Shown here: one piece after another, positions 52,935-61,456 of the stretch
How positions within the stretch are numbered: the stretch's first letter is position 1
Layout: every line of letters starts with the position of its first letter
From: Saccharopolyspora gloriosae
Lineage (GTDB): Bacteria > Actinomycetota > Actinomycetes > Mycobacteriales > Pseudonocardiaceae
NCBI RefSeq assembly: GCF_022828475.1
Contig: NZ_CP059557.1
Span: forward strand, 5,937,470-6,001,469
Direction of reading: 5' to 3'
Length of the DNA stretch: 64,000 nucleotides
Made by a program: the position numbers and the translations under genes
Notes under the pieces: generated by a model
What the model saw: only the letters and a program-made list of their open reading frames with translations
What the model was told of the DNA's origin: nothing
Database searches by the model: none

Positions 52935-54370
52935 GTGGTACGGCCGGAACGGCGGACGCGGTCCGATTTCGTCGCGGTGGCCCTGATCCTGGTGGCGGTG
53001 CTGTCGGCCGCCGCCGTCATCTGGTGGCGCAGCGATGCCCGCGCGACGGTGTCCGAGCCCGCGGCCGAGCCGCCTCCGGCGGCCGCCGCACCGGCCGAAG
53101 TCCCCGCCACGCTGCGGGAATCGTGGCGGGCGCCCAGCCCGGCGACACCGAGCCCGGTGGTCGCCGATTCGACCGTGGTCACCGGCGACGGCGGCACGGT
53201 CGTCGGCCACGACCCGGAGACCGGACGGGAGCACTGGCGCTACTCTCGCGATCTGCCGCTGTGCACGATCGGCACCGAGTGGGATCGCGCGGTGGCGGTG
53301 TACCGCAAGGCGGCGAACTGCAGCGAGGTCAGCTCGCTGCACGGCGACACCGGTGTGCGCGGTCCTGCGCGCAACTCCGACACCGAGTTCGGCACCCGGC
53401 TGATCAGCGACGGCAAATACCTGACCGCGACCGGTGATCGCGTGCTGGAGAGCTGGCGTTCCGACCTGGTGCGCACCCAGCAGTACGGGATCATGCCCGC
53501 GCTGAAGAACGCCGTGAACAACCTGCGCCGGCCGGAATGCACCTACACCTCGACGGCAGTGGGCAGTGAACGGGTCGCGGTCATCGAGGACTGTCCTGGC
53601 GACCCGAACAAGCGCCTCACCGTGCTCAAGACGAAACCCGAGGACGACGAGGAACCGGAAGAGGTCACGTCCACCGTGCTCGGTGGTTCCGAGGCGACCG
53701 TGGTGGCGGTGTCGACCAAGCAGACCGTCGTCTACCTGCGGGATCGCGGTTCGGTCGTGGTCTACACGAACGCCACCGGCGGTATCGAGGCCGAGTACCC
53801 GCTGCCCGCCGGGGGAACCGAGGTTCCCGAGTCCGGTGTGGAGGCGGTCGCGACGGACCGGGTGTGGACGGTCAACCTGCGTCCCGTCCCCGAACCGGAG
53901 CAGGACCGCGCCGTGCGGTCGATCGCCGCGACGCTGCACCGGTTCGACTCGAAGATCACCGAGCAGAGCGTTCGCGCCGGGCTGGCCGACGCGGGACCGG
54001 ATCGGCCGTTTCGCGTGGCCGTCCTCGACGACGACCAGTACCAGCAGGTCAAGGACAAGGTCGGCGACATCGCCGGAGCCACCTTCGGCGGCCTGCTGTA
54101 CTGGCACAACGGCGCCACGACGATGGCGCTGGACGCCGCCACGTTCGCCCCCCGGTGGACCGTTCCCGACACCTTGGGGCAGGCACGTTCTTCGGCGACG
54201 ACCTGCTGCTCCCCGTCCCCGACGGCATCGCCGTCGTGGACCGCTTCACCGGCGCTCAGAAACGAGTGATCCCGGTGGACCGGCAGGGCTTCAACGGCCC
54301 GATCACCCTGAACTCCGCAGGCGCCACCCTCCTGGAACAACGAGGCCCGACCCTGGTCGCCCTGGGATGA
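52935..54370 (+). pseudogene. PQQ-like beta-propeller membrane-anchored protein (apparent -1 frameshift)
   Basis: AGGAG precedes GTG 52935. One N-terminal membrane helix (FVAVALILVAVLSAAAVIWW) is followed by a propeller domain with blade-like repeats (VVADSTVVTGDGGTVVGHD, HWRYSRDLPLC). Up to TVPDTLG the first frame is good; then the sense continues in another frame (AGTFFGDDLLLPVPDGIAVV) to the stop at 54370. One extra G in the run at 54176-54179 restores a 478-residue protein like Rv3212, which follows the helicase gene there too. The damage is confined to the last blade. Confidence 0.75.
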
Positions 54371-54439
54371 CCAGGCCTGCGCCCCTAGGCGACGAAGCCA
54401 TCTAGCCAAGCCACAAAGGGAAGTGCCCCACCCGCCTCA

Positions 54440-54589
54440 CGACGAAGCCGTACCTCGCGGCCAAAGTCCGTGCCTCGCGGCGAAGCCGTACCTCGCGGCG
54501 AAGCCGTGCCTTGCGGCAGCGAAGCAAGCCGTGCCCTGCGGCCAAAGGCCGTGCCTCGCGGCGAAGCCGTGCCTCGCGGCGAAGCCGTG
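54440..54589 (-). repeat. Satellite array F, left part
   Basis: CGGCGAAGCCG, CGGCCAAAGGCCG and CGGCAGCGAAGCAAGCCG hairpin units, the reverse-strand form of the arrays above. The array is interrupted at 54590 by the IS21-type element and resumes at 56755. Confidence 0.9.
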
Positions 54590-54654
54590 TGTCAACTCCG
54601 GTTCAATCGTGACCCGGTTGTTCCGGGTGAATGTTGACCCACCCGGGTTGGTTG

Positions 54655-55452
54655 TTAGTCGTTGGTCTTGGTGGCTGCGGGGACGCGGCCGAGGTCTCGG
54701 TCTTTGAGTCGGTAGCTGTCTCCTTTCATGGAGACGACCTCGGCGTGGTGGACGAGGCGGTCGATCATGGCTGCTGCGACGACGTCGTCGCCGAAGACCT
54801 CGCCCCAGCGCCCGAAGGGCTTGTTGCTGGTGACGATCAGGCTCGCTCGTTCATATCGGGACGAGACGAGCTGGAAGAACAGGTTCGCCGCTTCGGCCTC
54901 GAACGGGATGTAGCCGACCTCGTCGATGATGATCAGCGGGATCCGGCGGAGCTTGACCAGTTCGGCTTGCAGGTTGCCGGCGTGGTGGGCCTCGGCCAGG
55001 CGGGAGACCCACTCGGCGGCGGTGGCGAACGCGACCCGGTGACCGGCCTGGCAAGCGCGCATGCCGATCCCGATCGACAGGTGTGTCTTCCCGGTGCCGG
55101 GCGGCCCGAGAAACACCACGTTCTCTTTGGCAGTGACGAAATCCAAGGTTCCGAGGTGGTTGATCGTGTCGCGTTTGAGGGAGCGTTGGTGGTCGAAATC
55201 GAACTCTTCCAGGGATTTCCGCGACGGGAACCTCGCGGAGCGGATGCGGCCCTCACCGCCATGAGACTCCCGTGCGGCGACCTCGCGTTGCAGGCAGGCG
55301 GCGAGGAATTCCTCATGCGTCCAGCCCTCATCGCGGGCTCGTTGCGCGAGCCGTTCGACCGCGCCTGCCAGCGAGGGCGCTTTGAGGGCGCGAGTGAGAT
55401 AGGCGATCTCGCCGGCGACGTTGCGGCCACTGGTCGTGGTCGTGGCGGCCAT
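54655..55452 (-). CDS. istB: IS21 helper ATPase IstB
   Basis: A 265-residue AAA+ ATPase: VVFLGPPGTGKTHLSIG (Walker A), LIIIDEVGYIPFEAEAANLF (Walker B), TSNKPFGRWGEVFGD (sensor), MIDRLVHHAEVV. It starts where istA stops (overlap at 55452), the usual IS21 coupling. IstB forms DNA-wrapping oligomers that select the target and stimulate IstA. Confidence 0.95.
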   Translation of the reverse strand: MAATTTTSGRNVAGEIAYLTRALKAPSLAGAVERLAQRARDEGWTHEEFLAACLQREVAARESHGGEGRIRSARFPSRKSLEEFDFDHQRSLKRDTINHLGTLDFVTAKENVVFLGPPGTGKTHLSIGIGMRACQAGHRVAFATAAEWVSRLAEAHHAGNLQAELVKLRRIPLIIIDEVGYIPFEAEAANLFFQLVSSRYERASLIVTSNKPFGRWGEVFGDDVVAAAMIDRLVHHAEVVSMKGDSYRLKDRDLGRVPAATKTND

Positions 55453-56699
55453 CAGGCGATCTCCTCAGCACTGGTGAGGCCGAACATGCGGTCGTAGTCG
55501 GTCAGTTCCCGGTGTTCAACCGTCGTATCGGTCTTGCCGGGCGCAGCGAGACGACGGGACCGGCGCATCTCGACGGCCGCGGCGGCATGGACCGGGTCGG
55601 TGATGCTCTGGTGATCGGCCCAGCATCGAACATGCCGGGCCAGCTCGGTGTCATCGCAGGTCACTGTCACTTCGTCGAGGTTCGCAGCGACCTGGACGCG
55701 GCGACCGACCGCTCTCGGGTGCACCGAGTAGTCGTTGGAATCCAGTCGGACGTAGTGATCCCGCGGCAACCGGGTACTCAGCCGCCATCCGGTCACCGGC
55801 GCGACCGGCGGCAGCACCAGCATCGCCGAGCGATCAGCGCCCCAACGGTCGGCCGGCCTGCAACCCAGCCTGCGGTGCTGACGCTGATTCGCCCGCAACA
55901 GCCAGCCCTGTAGCTGCGTGTTGAAATCCGCCGGGCCAGTGAACGAACGTCCGGGCAAAAACGACGTTTCCAGATACCCGTTCGCCCGCTCGACCAGCCC
56001 TTTCGCTTCTGGATCGCCTGGACGGCACTGGATCACCTTGATGCCCAGCGTTCCCCGGAATGCGTGCATCGCTTCCGTGAGCTGGGGTTTCCCGCCACGC
56101 CACTGCCCGACCGCGGACTCGTTATCCCAGACCAACGCCTTGGGAACCCGGCCCCAGCCACTGATCAAGGCCCAGTGCCCGGCCAGCAAATCCGCCGACT
56201 GCCGCGACGGCAGCATCACCGCCGTCATGACCCGCGAATAGCCACTGACCAGCACCAATACCGGCGGCCGGCCAATCTGGCCGAACCCGAGCGGCACATC
56301 AGCCGGTGGAAACCACAGATCACACTGCGCCAGCTCGCCCGGCTGATACTCCGTGCGCGACGCAGGATCAGCCGGTTTGAACAGCGGCCGCAACTGCGCG
56401 ACCCGCTCGAAAAACACCGTCTTCCCGCGCTGCCAGCCGACTCGCTCCATGATCACAGACGAGGGCATCTCCGGGAACTCCGCCAGCAACGCACGGATCT
56501 GCGGCTCGACCGCATCCACGACCGACCCACGCGCCGCCCGCTCATACAACGGCGGCCCATGCGACGCCAACGCCTTCTTCACCGTGTTCTTCGAGATCCC
56601 CAACCGACGAGCGATGGCCCGAATCGCCATCCCCTCCGACCGGTGCAACCGACGAATCTCCGCCCAGTCCTCCACGCTCAACACCTCATGATCGTTCAT
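55452..56699 (-). CDS. istA: IS21 transposase IstA
   Basis: A 415-residue transposase. N-terminal HTH (RLHRSEGMAIRAIARRLGIS), a second DNA-binding region (MPSSVIMERVGWQRGKTVFF), then a DDE-type catalytic domain: QCDLWFPP (first Asp), VWDNESAVGQ (second Asp) and the Glu in EAKGLVERANGYLETSF. C-terminal SH3-like and binding segment (RDHYVRLDSNDYSVHPR). ATG 56699 is 55 bp inside the right end. Confidence 0.95.
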   Translation of the reverse strand: MNDHEVLSVEDWAEIRRLHRSEGMAIRAIARRLGISKNTVKKALASHGPPLYERAARGSVVDAVEPQIRALLAEFPEMPSSVIMERVGWQRGKTVFFERVAQLRPLFKPADPASRTEYQPGELAQCDLWFPPADVPLGFGQIGRPPVLVLVSGYSRVMTAVMLPSRQSADLLAGHWALISGWGRVPKALVWDNESAVGQWRGGKPQLTEAMHAFRGTLGIKVIQCRPGDPEAKGLVERANGYLETSFLPGRSFTGPADFNTQLQGWLLRANQRQHRRLGCRPADRWGADRSAMLVLPPVAPVTGWRLSTRLPRDHYVRLDSNDYSVHPRAVGRRVQVAANLDEVTVTCDDTELARHVRCWADHQSITDPVHAAAAVEMRRSRRLAAPGKTDTTVEHRELTDYDRMFGLTSAEEIA

Positions 56700-56754
56700 G
56701 GGTGGGTCAAAACTCGCCCGGAACCAGAGGGTCAGTCTTCAACCGGAAGCGACA

Positions 56755-56967
56755 CCGTGCCTCGCGGCTGCGAAGCAAGCCGTGCCTTGCGGCAAAGCCG
56801 TACCTCGCGGCGAAGCCGTACCTTGCGGCAGCGAAGCAAGCCGTGCCCTGCGGCCAAAGGCCGTGCCTCGCGGCGAAGCCGTGCCTCGCGGCTGCGAAGC
56901 AAGCCTGCCTTGCGGCGAAGCCGTGCAGTTGGGCTGCGAAGCAAGCCTGCCCTGCGGCGAAGCCGTG
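56755..56967 (-). repeat. Satellite array F, right part
   Basis: Continuation of array F after the insertion sequence: CTCGCGGCTGCGAAGCAAGCC units of about 35-45 bp joined to CGGCGAAGCCG hairpins. It leads into module copy F. Same reverse-strand orientation as arrays B and D. Confidence 0.9.
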
Positions 56968-57138
56968 CCTGTATGCGCGAAGCGCATAGCCCACGCCAAA
57001 AAGCCGCTCACCAGCGGGTTCTCAGTTGGTCTCTCGCGAGGACAGCTTTTTCCCTCGTGGCGGAGCCACTAGGGAAAAAGATCCCGCAGCGAGAGACCAA
57101 CTGAGGTTCCGCCACCCGACCACCAAAGAAAAACGACC
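56968..57138 (-). repeat. Composite hairpin module, copy F
   Basis: Inverted copy with perfect stem CTCAGTTGGTCTCTCGC (57021-57037) and complement (57089-57105). On the minus strand a small CCGCTGGTGAGCGG hairpin with TTTTT follows. The stem is 39 bp downstream of the stop of the membrane-protein gene at 57144. Confidence 0.9.
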
Positions 57139-57143
57139 GGCTC

Positions 57144-57677
57144 CTAGAGCCACCACCAGTACCAAAGCGCCCCGAAGACTGCGAGGAAGACGCCGAGCAG
57201 CGCCGCTGCCCCCTGTCGGTCTCGATGCCGGTCCGCGAAGGACTGCAGTCCCAGCGCCAGCACCACCCCGACCGCATGCGTGACGATCATGCTCGTGCCG
57301 GGTCCCGCCTCACCTTGGCGGGTGGACCAGATCTGCACGCCGATCAGGCCGAGGGTCACCAGCAGCAGGCCGAACGCCAGCGAACCGGTCAGGCCGCGCA
57401 GCCACGTCCCGGCCAGGGTGCCGCGCGCCGCGCCACCACGGCGGGTCGTCGGGCGTTCGTCCGGTTCCTCTTCCTGGTACCACTCGACCGACTGCCGCGG
57501 CGCGCGCGAGGAGCGGAACGGCACCGTGCCCGGTTGGTCGGCCGGAGCGTCGGCTTCCGTCCGGGTTCCGGATCCGGCGGCTCGGCGAGGCTGCCGCAGT
57601 GTCTGCGGCGGCTGCCGGTGCCGGGCGTCGGAGCTTCCGCGCGCGGCGTCCTGCGGCCCTCGTCGGGGCATGTCCAT
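57144..57677 (-). CDS. Hypothetical two-helix membrane protein
   Basis: A 177-residue protein. The first 90 residues are charged and Arg/Pro-rich (MDMPRRGPQDAARG, then SVEWYQEEEPDERPTTRRGG). Two membrane helices follow (SLAFGLLLVTLGLIGVQIW and MIVTHAVGVVLALGLQSF) and a third hydrophobic end (LLGVFLAVFGALWYWWWL). GAGGAACGAC before ATG 57677 sets the start. No known family. Downstream of the RecB-like gene by 18 bp, likely the same transcript. Confidence 0.75.
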   Translation of the reverse strand: MDMPRRGPQDAARGSSDARHRQPPQTLRQPRRAAGSGTRTEADAPADQPGTVPFRSSRAPRQSVEWYQEEEPDERPTTRRGGAARGTLAGTWLRGLTGSLAFGLLLVTLGLIGVQIWSTRQGEAGPGTSMIVTHAVGVVLALGLQSFADRHRDRQGAAALLGVFLAVFGALWYWWWL

Positions 57678-57694
57678 GTCGTTCCTCTGGTCCT

Positions 57695-58525
57695 TCACTC
57701 GGCCAACCCGGCCCACGGCGCGGCGGCCTCCGCCGCCTGCTGCCCCTCCGGGCAGTGCGCCCGGAATTCGCACCACGCGCATTGCGCGCCGGGCTTCGGC
57801 GGGAAGGCCGATCGTCCGTCCCCCTCGTCGAACGTGTCGGAGGCGGCTTGGAGTTCCGCCGCCGAACGCTCCGCCGCTCGCACGTGCTCGTCGAGGGAGG
57901 CTTGGGTGTGCTCCCACACCCCGACTCGGCCGGTGGGCAGGTGGTGCAGTTCGACCCGCCCGGTCTTCCCGCGCAGCGTCTTGCGCGCGGCGACCGCGTA
58001 CAGCGCGAGCGCTCTGGAATTCCGCGCGTCCTCGTCGGTAGCCGCGCGTCTGCCGGTTTTGTAGTCGACGATGACCAGCGCGCCGTTACGCCGATCGATG
58101 CGGTCCACCCGGCCCTCCGCGATGATCGTGCCCGTCGGAGCCGACACCCACCGCTCCACCGCGACGGGGTCCGCGTCCGGCCCGAGCCGTTCGACGTAGT
58201 CGGCGACCCACCGCTGTGCGCGCCCGCGGTACTCGTCGGCCTGCTCGAAGTCGGCGAAACCGTCGCTCTTCCAGCACTGCCGGACCAGCAGCACCGCTTT
58301 CTCGGGGGTCCGCTGGGCGACCGGGAGCTCGAAAAAGGCCTTCAGCGCGTTGTGCACCACGGCACCGAGCGTGGCGTTGGCGCGGGCACCGGATCGGGAC
58401 GGCGTCGGACGATCCAGGTAGGTCATGCGGAACTTGCGCGGGCAACCGTCCCAGTTGGCGAGCTTCGCCGGAGTGACCCGGACGAGCTTGCCGGGGATGC
58501 CTTCGAGGCCGAGCTGTCCCTGCAC
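57695..58525 (-). CDS. RecB-family PD-(D/E)xK nuclease with Fe-S cysteines
   Basis: A 276-residue stand-alone nuclease. RVTPAKLANWDGCPRKFRM supplies the first cysteine, GAVVHNALKAFFELP is the helix, RVDRIDRRNGALVIVDYKTG is the nuclease core, and CAWCEFRAHC at the end completes a Cas4/AddB-like 4Fe-4S set. The start is GTG 58525, with GGGTAGGGCGA upstream; the frame is open to 58567. It would cut single-stranded DNA ends, possibly in repair; no helicase or CRISPR gene is adjacent. Confidence 0.88.
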   Translation of the reverse strand: MQGQLGLEGIPGKLVRVTPAKLANWDGCPRKFRMTYLDRPTPSRSGARANATLGAVVHNALKAFFELPVAQRTPEKAVLLVRQCWKSDGFADFEQADEYRGRAQRWVADYVERLGPDADPVAVERWVSAPTGTIIAEGRVDRIDRRNGALVIVDYKTGRRAATDEDARNSRALALYAVAARKTLRGKTGRVELHHLPTGRVGVWEHTQASLDEHVRAAERSAAELQAASDTFDEGDGRSAFPPKPGAQCAWCEFRAHCPEGQQAAEAAAPWAGLAE

Positions 58526-58634
58526 TCGCCCTACCCTACGCAGCCGAATCGTCGCGTCGAGTTTCACCCCGCACGGCGCCGAAAACTCACACGATCATGG
58601 TGAATCCACCGCGTCAGGACACTTCACCAGCTGC

Positions 58635-59507
58635 TCAACCGGCGGTGAAGACCTCGCTCCCGCTGCTCTTGTCGACCAGCCGCCGCAAGGATTCCGGCGC
58701 GGTCGTCTCCTGGCCGATCCGGATCGTCTTGTTGGTGCCGTGGTAGTCGCTGCTGCCCGTCGGCACCAGGTTCAGCTCGGTCGCGATATCCCGCAGCTGC
58801 TGCCTGGTCGGCTCGTCGTGATCCGGGTGGTCCACCTCGACGCCGGTGAGTCCCTGCCCGGCGAGCTCCGCCACGACCTCCGGGTTGATCACCCGCCCGC
58901 GTGCCCGCGCGAACGGGTGCGCCAGCACCGTCACACCGCCCGCGTCGGCGATCATTTCGATCGCCCGCAGCACCGGGGTGTCGGTGCGCGGCAGGTAGTA
59001 CCGGCCGCTGCTGCCCAGATAACGCGCGAAAGCCTCGTCCACGCTCGTGACCAGCCCGGCGCGGACCAGCTGCCGAGCCAGGTGCGGCCGCCCGCCCGGC
59101 GAGTCCGGCGGCAGCCCGGCCATCAGAGCCTCCGGATCCACCGGGAACCCCTCGGCCGCCATCCGCTCGGCCATCTCCCGCAACCGGCCGCGCCGCTCCG
59201 CCCGCAGCCGCGACTGCTCCGCCACGAGCGCGGGCGAGGTCGGGTCGAACAGGTACGCCAGCATGTGCACGGTGATGGTGCGGCCGTTGCCGTCCGGGCA
59301 GGTGCAGGACAGCTCGGCTCCCGGAACGACCTGCAGCCGGCCGGAGCAGGCCGCGACTGCGGCCGCGGCTTCCGCCCAGCCTGCCGTCGTGTCGTGATCG
59401 GTGATCGCGACGGCGTCCAGTCCCGCGTCGAGCGCGGCGGCGACGAGCTCCGTCGGCGTATCGGTGCCGTCGGACTCGGTGGAGTGGGCGTGCAGGTCGA
59501 TGCGCAA
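58635..59507 (-). CDS. PHP-domain phosphoesterase
   Basis: A 290-residue PHP-domain enzyme: RIDLHAHSTESDGTD, AITDHDTTAGWAEA, PGAELSCT, TVLAHPFARARGRV and PTGSSDYHGTNK carry the metal-binding His/Asp set of the 3',5'-nucleotide and RNA phosphatase group. TTG 59507 with AAAGG upstream is the start. Likely hydrolyses nucleoside 3',5'-bisphosphate or short oligonucleotide ends. It lies between the RecB-like gene and the PH-domain gene, all on the minus strand. Confidence 0.9.
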   Translation of the reverse strand: MRIDLHAHSTESDGTDTPTELVAAALDAGLDAVAITDHDTTAGWAEAAAAVAACSGRLQVVPGAELSCTCPDGNGRTITVHMLAYLFDPTSPALVAEQSRLRAERRGRLREMAERMAAEGFPVDPEALMAGLPPDSPGGRPHLARQLVRAGLVTSVDEAFARYLGSSGRYYLPRTDTPVLRAIEMIADAGGVTVLAHPFARARGRVINPEVVAELAGQGLTGVEVDHPDHDEPTRQQLRDIATELNLVPTGSSDYHGTNKTIRIGQETTAPESLRRLVDKSSGSEVFTAG

Positions 59508-59685
59508 GCGTGGCCTTTCCGTTCGGAACCCGGCAGTCGGACGAGCCGGGCGTTGCTCCCGGCGTTCCTGCGGAGAACCCGGCGAGAACCCTCCCGAGTG
59601 CTCGACCGGCGCTCGGGGGACCGACCGTCGCTGGACACAGTCTCACCGATGGCGCCCGGAACTCCCGCACCAGCCCACGAAACAC

Positions 59686-59720
59686 GGCCGGGGCCGCAGG
59701 CAATGCCTGCGACCCCGGCC
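59686..59720 (-). terminator. Terminator after the PH-domain gene
   Basis: Arms GGCCGGGGCCGCAGGCA and TGCCTGCGACCCCGGCC pair over 17 bp with one mismatch and almost no loop. It lies 13 bp downstream of the PH-domain gene stop on the minus strand, followed by GTGTTTCG. Confidence 0.85.
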
Positions 59721-59732
59721 GAGAGCAACCGG

Positions 59733-60301
59733 TCAGCTCGGAAGCTTGGCCTTCTTCTTGCCCACCGCGGCGCGACGGGCCTTGAGCATGGAGAACCGTT
59801 CCTGCTGCGCCTTCTTCTCCCGAAGACCAGGTAGGAGATCGCGTCTTCCACCTCGTCCGGGCTGGGCACGTACTCGATGCGGTTGAGCGCCTGGATCTGA
59901 CCGGCCGACTCGACCACCAACGTCCCGTAGCCGAACATGCGCCCGGTCAGGGTCCGTTGGAAGGTCAGGTCGGTGACCTTGCCGATCGGCATCATCGCCA
60001 CGTTGGTGGTGAAAATGCCTTCGGCGATCAGGAACCGCTTGTCGGTGACGACGATGCGCTCCACGTACCAATCCAGCACCTGATAGGTGAACCGGAGCAG
60101 CACGACCAGGCCCGCGTACCAGAGCACGTTCTGCGGCAGGGCCGTGTCCTGCGGCAGTAGTTGGGACACCATCACCACGCCGACGAGCAGCCCGATCGCC
60201 TCGAACAGTTCCCAGACCAGGCTCGCCCAGTGTCTGCGGAGCCGGATGACCCGGCGTTCGGTGTCGAGCAGGTACTCGTCGGGATCCCTAGGCGCGAACA
60301 C
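59733..60301 (-). pseudogene. bPH (PH-like) membrane protein (apparent -1 frameshift)
   Basis: GTG 60301 opens FAPRDPDEYLLDTERRVIRL. Two membrane helices follow (WELFEAIGLLVGVVMVSQL and VLWYAGLVVLLRFTYQVL), then a bPH domain (RIVVTDKRFLIAEGIFTTNV, FGYGTLVVESAGQIQAL). After AISYLVFG the sense moves to another frame (EKKAQQERFSMLKARRAAV, then GKKKAKLPS) ending at 59733. One extra C in the plus-strand run at 59819-59821 restores 189 residues. The basic tail is typical of the family. The alternative reading runs about 200 codons of nonsense. Confidence 0.75.
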
Positions 60302-60319
60302 GTCAACCGCCCTTCGGCA

Positions 60320-60481
60320 CTACACGAAGATGTTCTGCATGAAGGTGATGACCGCCTGCGCAGCCCCTTCGAGACTGGCCAAGATGTTGTTGACCAGGTT
60401 ACCGGCTTCCTGAGGGGCGGAGAAGAGGAAGAAAAGGAGGAACGCGACCCCGGCCCAGGTCAGGATCTTCTTAAGGTTCAC
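60320..60481 (-). CDS. Small single-helix membrane protein
   Basis: A 53-residue protein from GTG 60481 (GGGGTG upstream): NLKKILTWAGVAFLLFFLFS forms one membrane helix, followed by an amphipathic tail (NNILASLEGAAQAVITFM). Sequences of this type are found in other actinobacteria, but no function is known to me. It is 18 bp upstream of the PH-domain gene, so the two may be co-transcribed. Confidence 0.75.
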   Translation of the reverse strand: MNLKKILTWAGVAFLLFFLFSAPQEAGNLVNNILASLEGAAQAVITFMQNIFV

Positions 60482-60625
60482 TGCGATACACCCCGTCCGA
60501 AATGCCATTGAACACGCTGGCGCCTGCCGATCTGTTGTACCGCACTCGGCGGCGTTAGGGCAGCATTGTCCCGCACTTGGGTCAGTCGCCAACCGAACCG
60601 TCCGGATCAACTACCCTCCGTATCC

Positions 60626-61270
60626 ATGATCATACCCAACGGCCCAGTGATTCGCTGCGTCGGTGGGGTCGTTCACGACGCCGGTGGCAGGACGTTGCTG
60701 GTACGACGGGCCAACGACCCCGGCAAGGGACGGTGCCCCCTGCCCGGTGGCCGAGTGGAGGCCGGAGAAACCGATCGTTCGGCGGTACACCGGGAACTTT
60801 TGGAGGAAACCGGACTCTCCGTGATCGTCGAGGAGTGGATCGGGCGGGTGCCGCGCCCCGCGTCGGCGGGCACCCACGACATTCACGGCTACGCATGCCG
60901 GATCAATGATCTGGTGCTTTTCCCTGGTGACGACGCGTCCCAGGCGATGCGGGCGGATACTGCGACCTTCGACACACTTGCCGCCGAGCACCGCCTGACC
61001 GACGTCCTCGCGGGCGCCCTCCGCGCGTGGGCCGACTCCCGCATTCCCTTCCGCCGCAGTGAAACCGGCCGATACGACACTCCGAACAATCGGCGCGATT
61101 CGGACGACAGCCGGGAGCTTTCGCGCGTACCAGGAACCGGAAATCACCCATTTCGCCGTGTCTCATCACACCCGGCACCGCCGCCGAGCACGCGGGGAAC
61201 GGCGAGTATCGTGAATCGTTGGCCGGTCCGGACCAACTCGCCGCAGCGCGAGGCGGGCAGAAGGAGGTGA
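60626..61270 (+). CDS. Nudix hydrolase (MutT-like)
   Basis: A 214-residue frame. Residues 1-140 are a Nudix domain: IRCVGGVVHDAGGRTLLVRR, then the box GGRVEAGETDRSAVHRELLE (continuing ETG). The remaining 70 residues are low-complexity Arg/Ser/Pro text without a domain, and the stop at 61270 lies in the Shine-Dalgarno of the next small ORF. The natural protein may end near residue 150, with the tail due to an undetected indel or a true extension. Substrate is not predictable. Confidence 0.8.
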   Translation: MIIPNGPVIRCVGGVVHDAGGRTLLVRRANDPGKGRCPLPGGRVEAGETDRSAVHRELLEETGLSVIVEEWIGRVPRPASAGTHDIHGYACRINDLVLFPGDDASQAMRADTATFDTLAAEHRLTDVLAGALRAWADSRIPFRRSETGRYDTPNNRRDSDDSRELSRVPGTGNHPFRRVSSHPAPPPSTRGTASIVNRWPVRTNSPQREAGRRR

Positions 61271-61276
61271 GGGATT

Positions 61277-61348
61277 GTGAGCGGCAGTGCCGACAGCGCG
61301 CTTCCGAGTAGTACCAACCGCATCCCCGCCTGGAAGGCCTGCGGCTAG
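61277..61348 (+). CDS. 23-codon upstream ORF in the corA leader
   Basis: GTG 61277 follows AAGGAGGTGAGGGATT, one of the best ribosome-binding sites in the window. The ORF reads VSGSADSALPSSTNRIPAW, then KACG and TAG. Its 3' half overlaps the left arm of a long inverted repeat (61320-61400), so its translation should change folding of the corA leader. A short ORF controlling corA is known in Salmonella (corL); relation here is by analogy only. Confidence 0.5.
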   Translation: MSGSADSALPSSTNRIPAWKACG

Positions 61349-61400
61349 GCCGAATCCAGGCGCCGGACCCTTCGGGTTCCAGCCGCGCCGGCGGGGATGC
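61320..61400 (+). promoter_or_regulatory. Structured leader upstream of corA
   Basis: An outer perfect 11-bp stem (GCATCCCCGCC at 61320 with GGCGGGGATGC at 61390) encloses CTGGAA/TTCCAG, an AGGCC-type hairpin, and a UUCG-capped hairpin GGACCC-TTCG-GGTTCC. It ends 57 bp before the corA start. It may be an attenuator or a metal-responsive leader; it does not match the M-box as I remember it. Confidence 0.5.
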
Positions 61401-61456
61401 GCGATCCAGGTGTGCGAGATCGCCCCAGATCCGATTCCCCGCCTTTGGAGGTCGCC

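Larger units (their letters stand above)
54590..56754 (-). mobile_element. IS21-family insertion sequence
   Basis: A 2165-bp element with istA and istB on the minus strand. The ends begin TGTC and match as inverted repeats (TGTCAACTCCGGTTCAAT on the left; TGTCGCTTCCGGTTGAAG read inward from the right), with a second internal match near TTCCGGG and TTGACCCACCC on both sides. It is flanked by CCGTG on both sides (54585-54589 and 56755-56759), a 5-bp target duplication; removing the element and one copy restores the satellite unit. Both genes are open and the element appears intact. Confidence 0.93.

Noticed and set aside
59123-59760. Extension of the PH-domain frame to 392 residues
   Set aside because: After AISYLVFG the sequence is the shadow of the PHP gene; a one-base correction gives a short basic tail typical of the family.
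61271-61456. M-box (ykoK) magnesium riboswitch before corA
   Set aside because: The conserved M-box blocks I remember are absent; only generic helices are seen, so it is listed as an unassigned structured leader.
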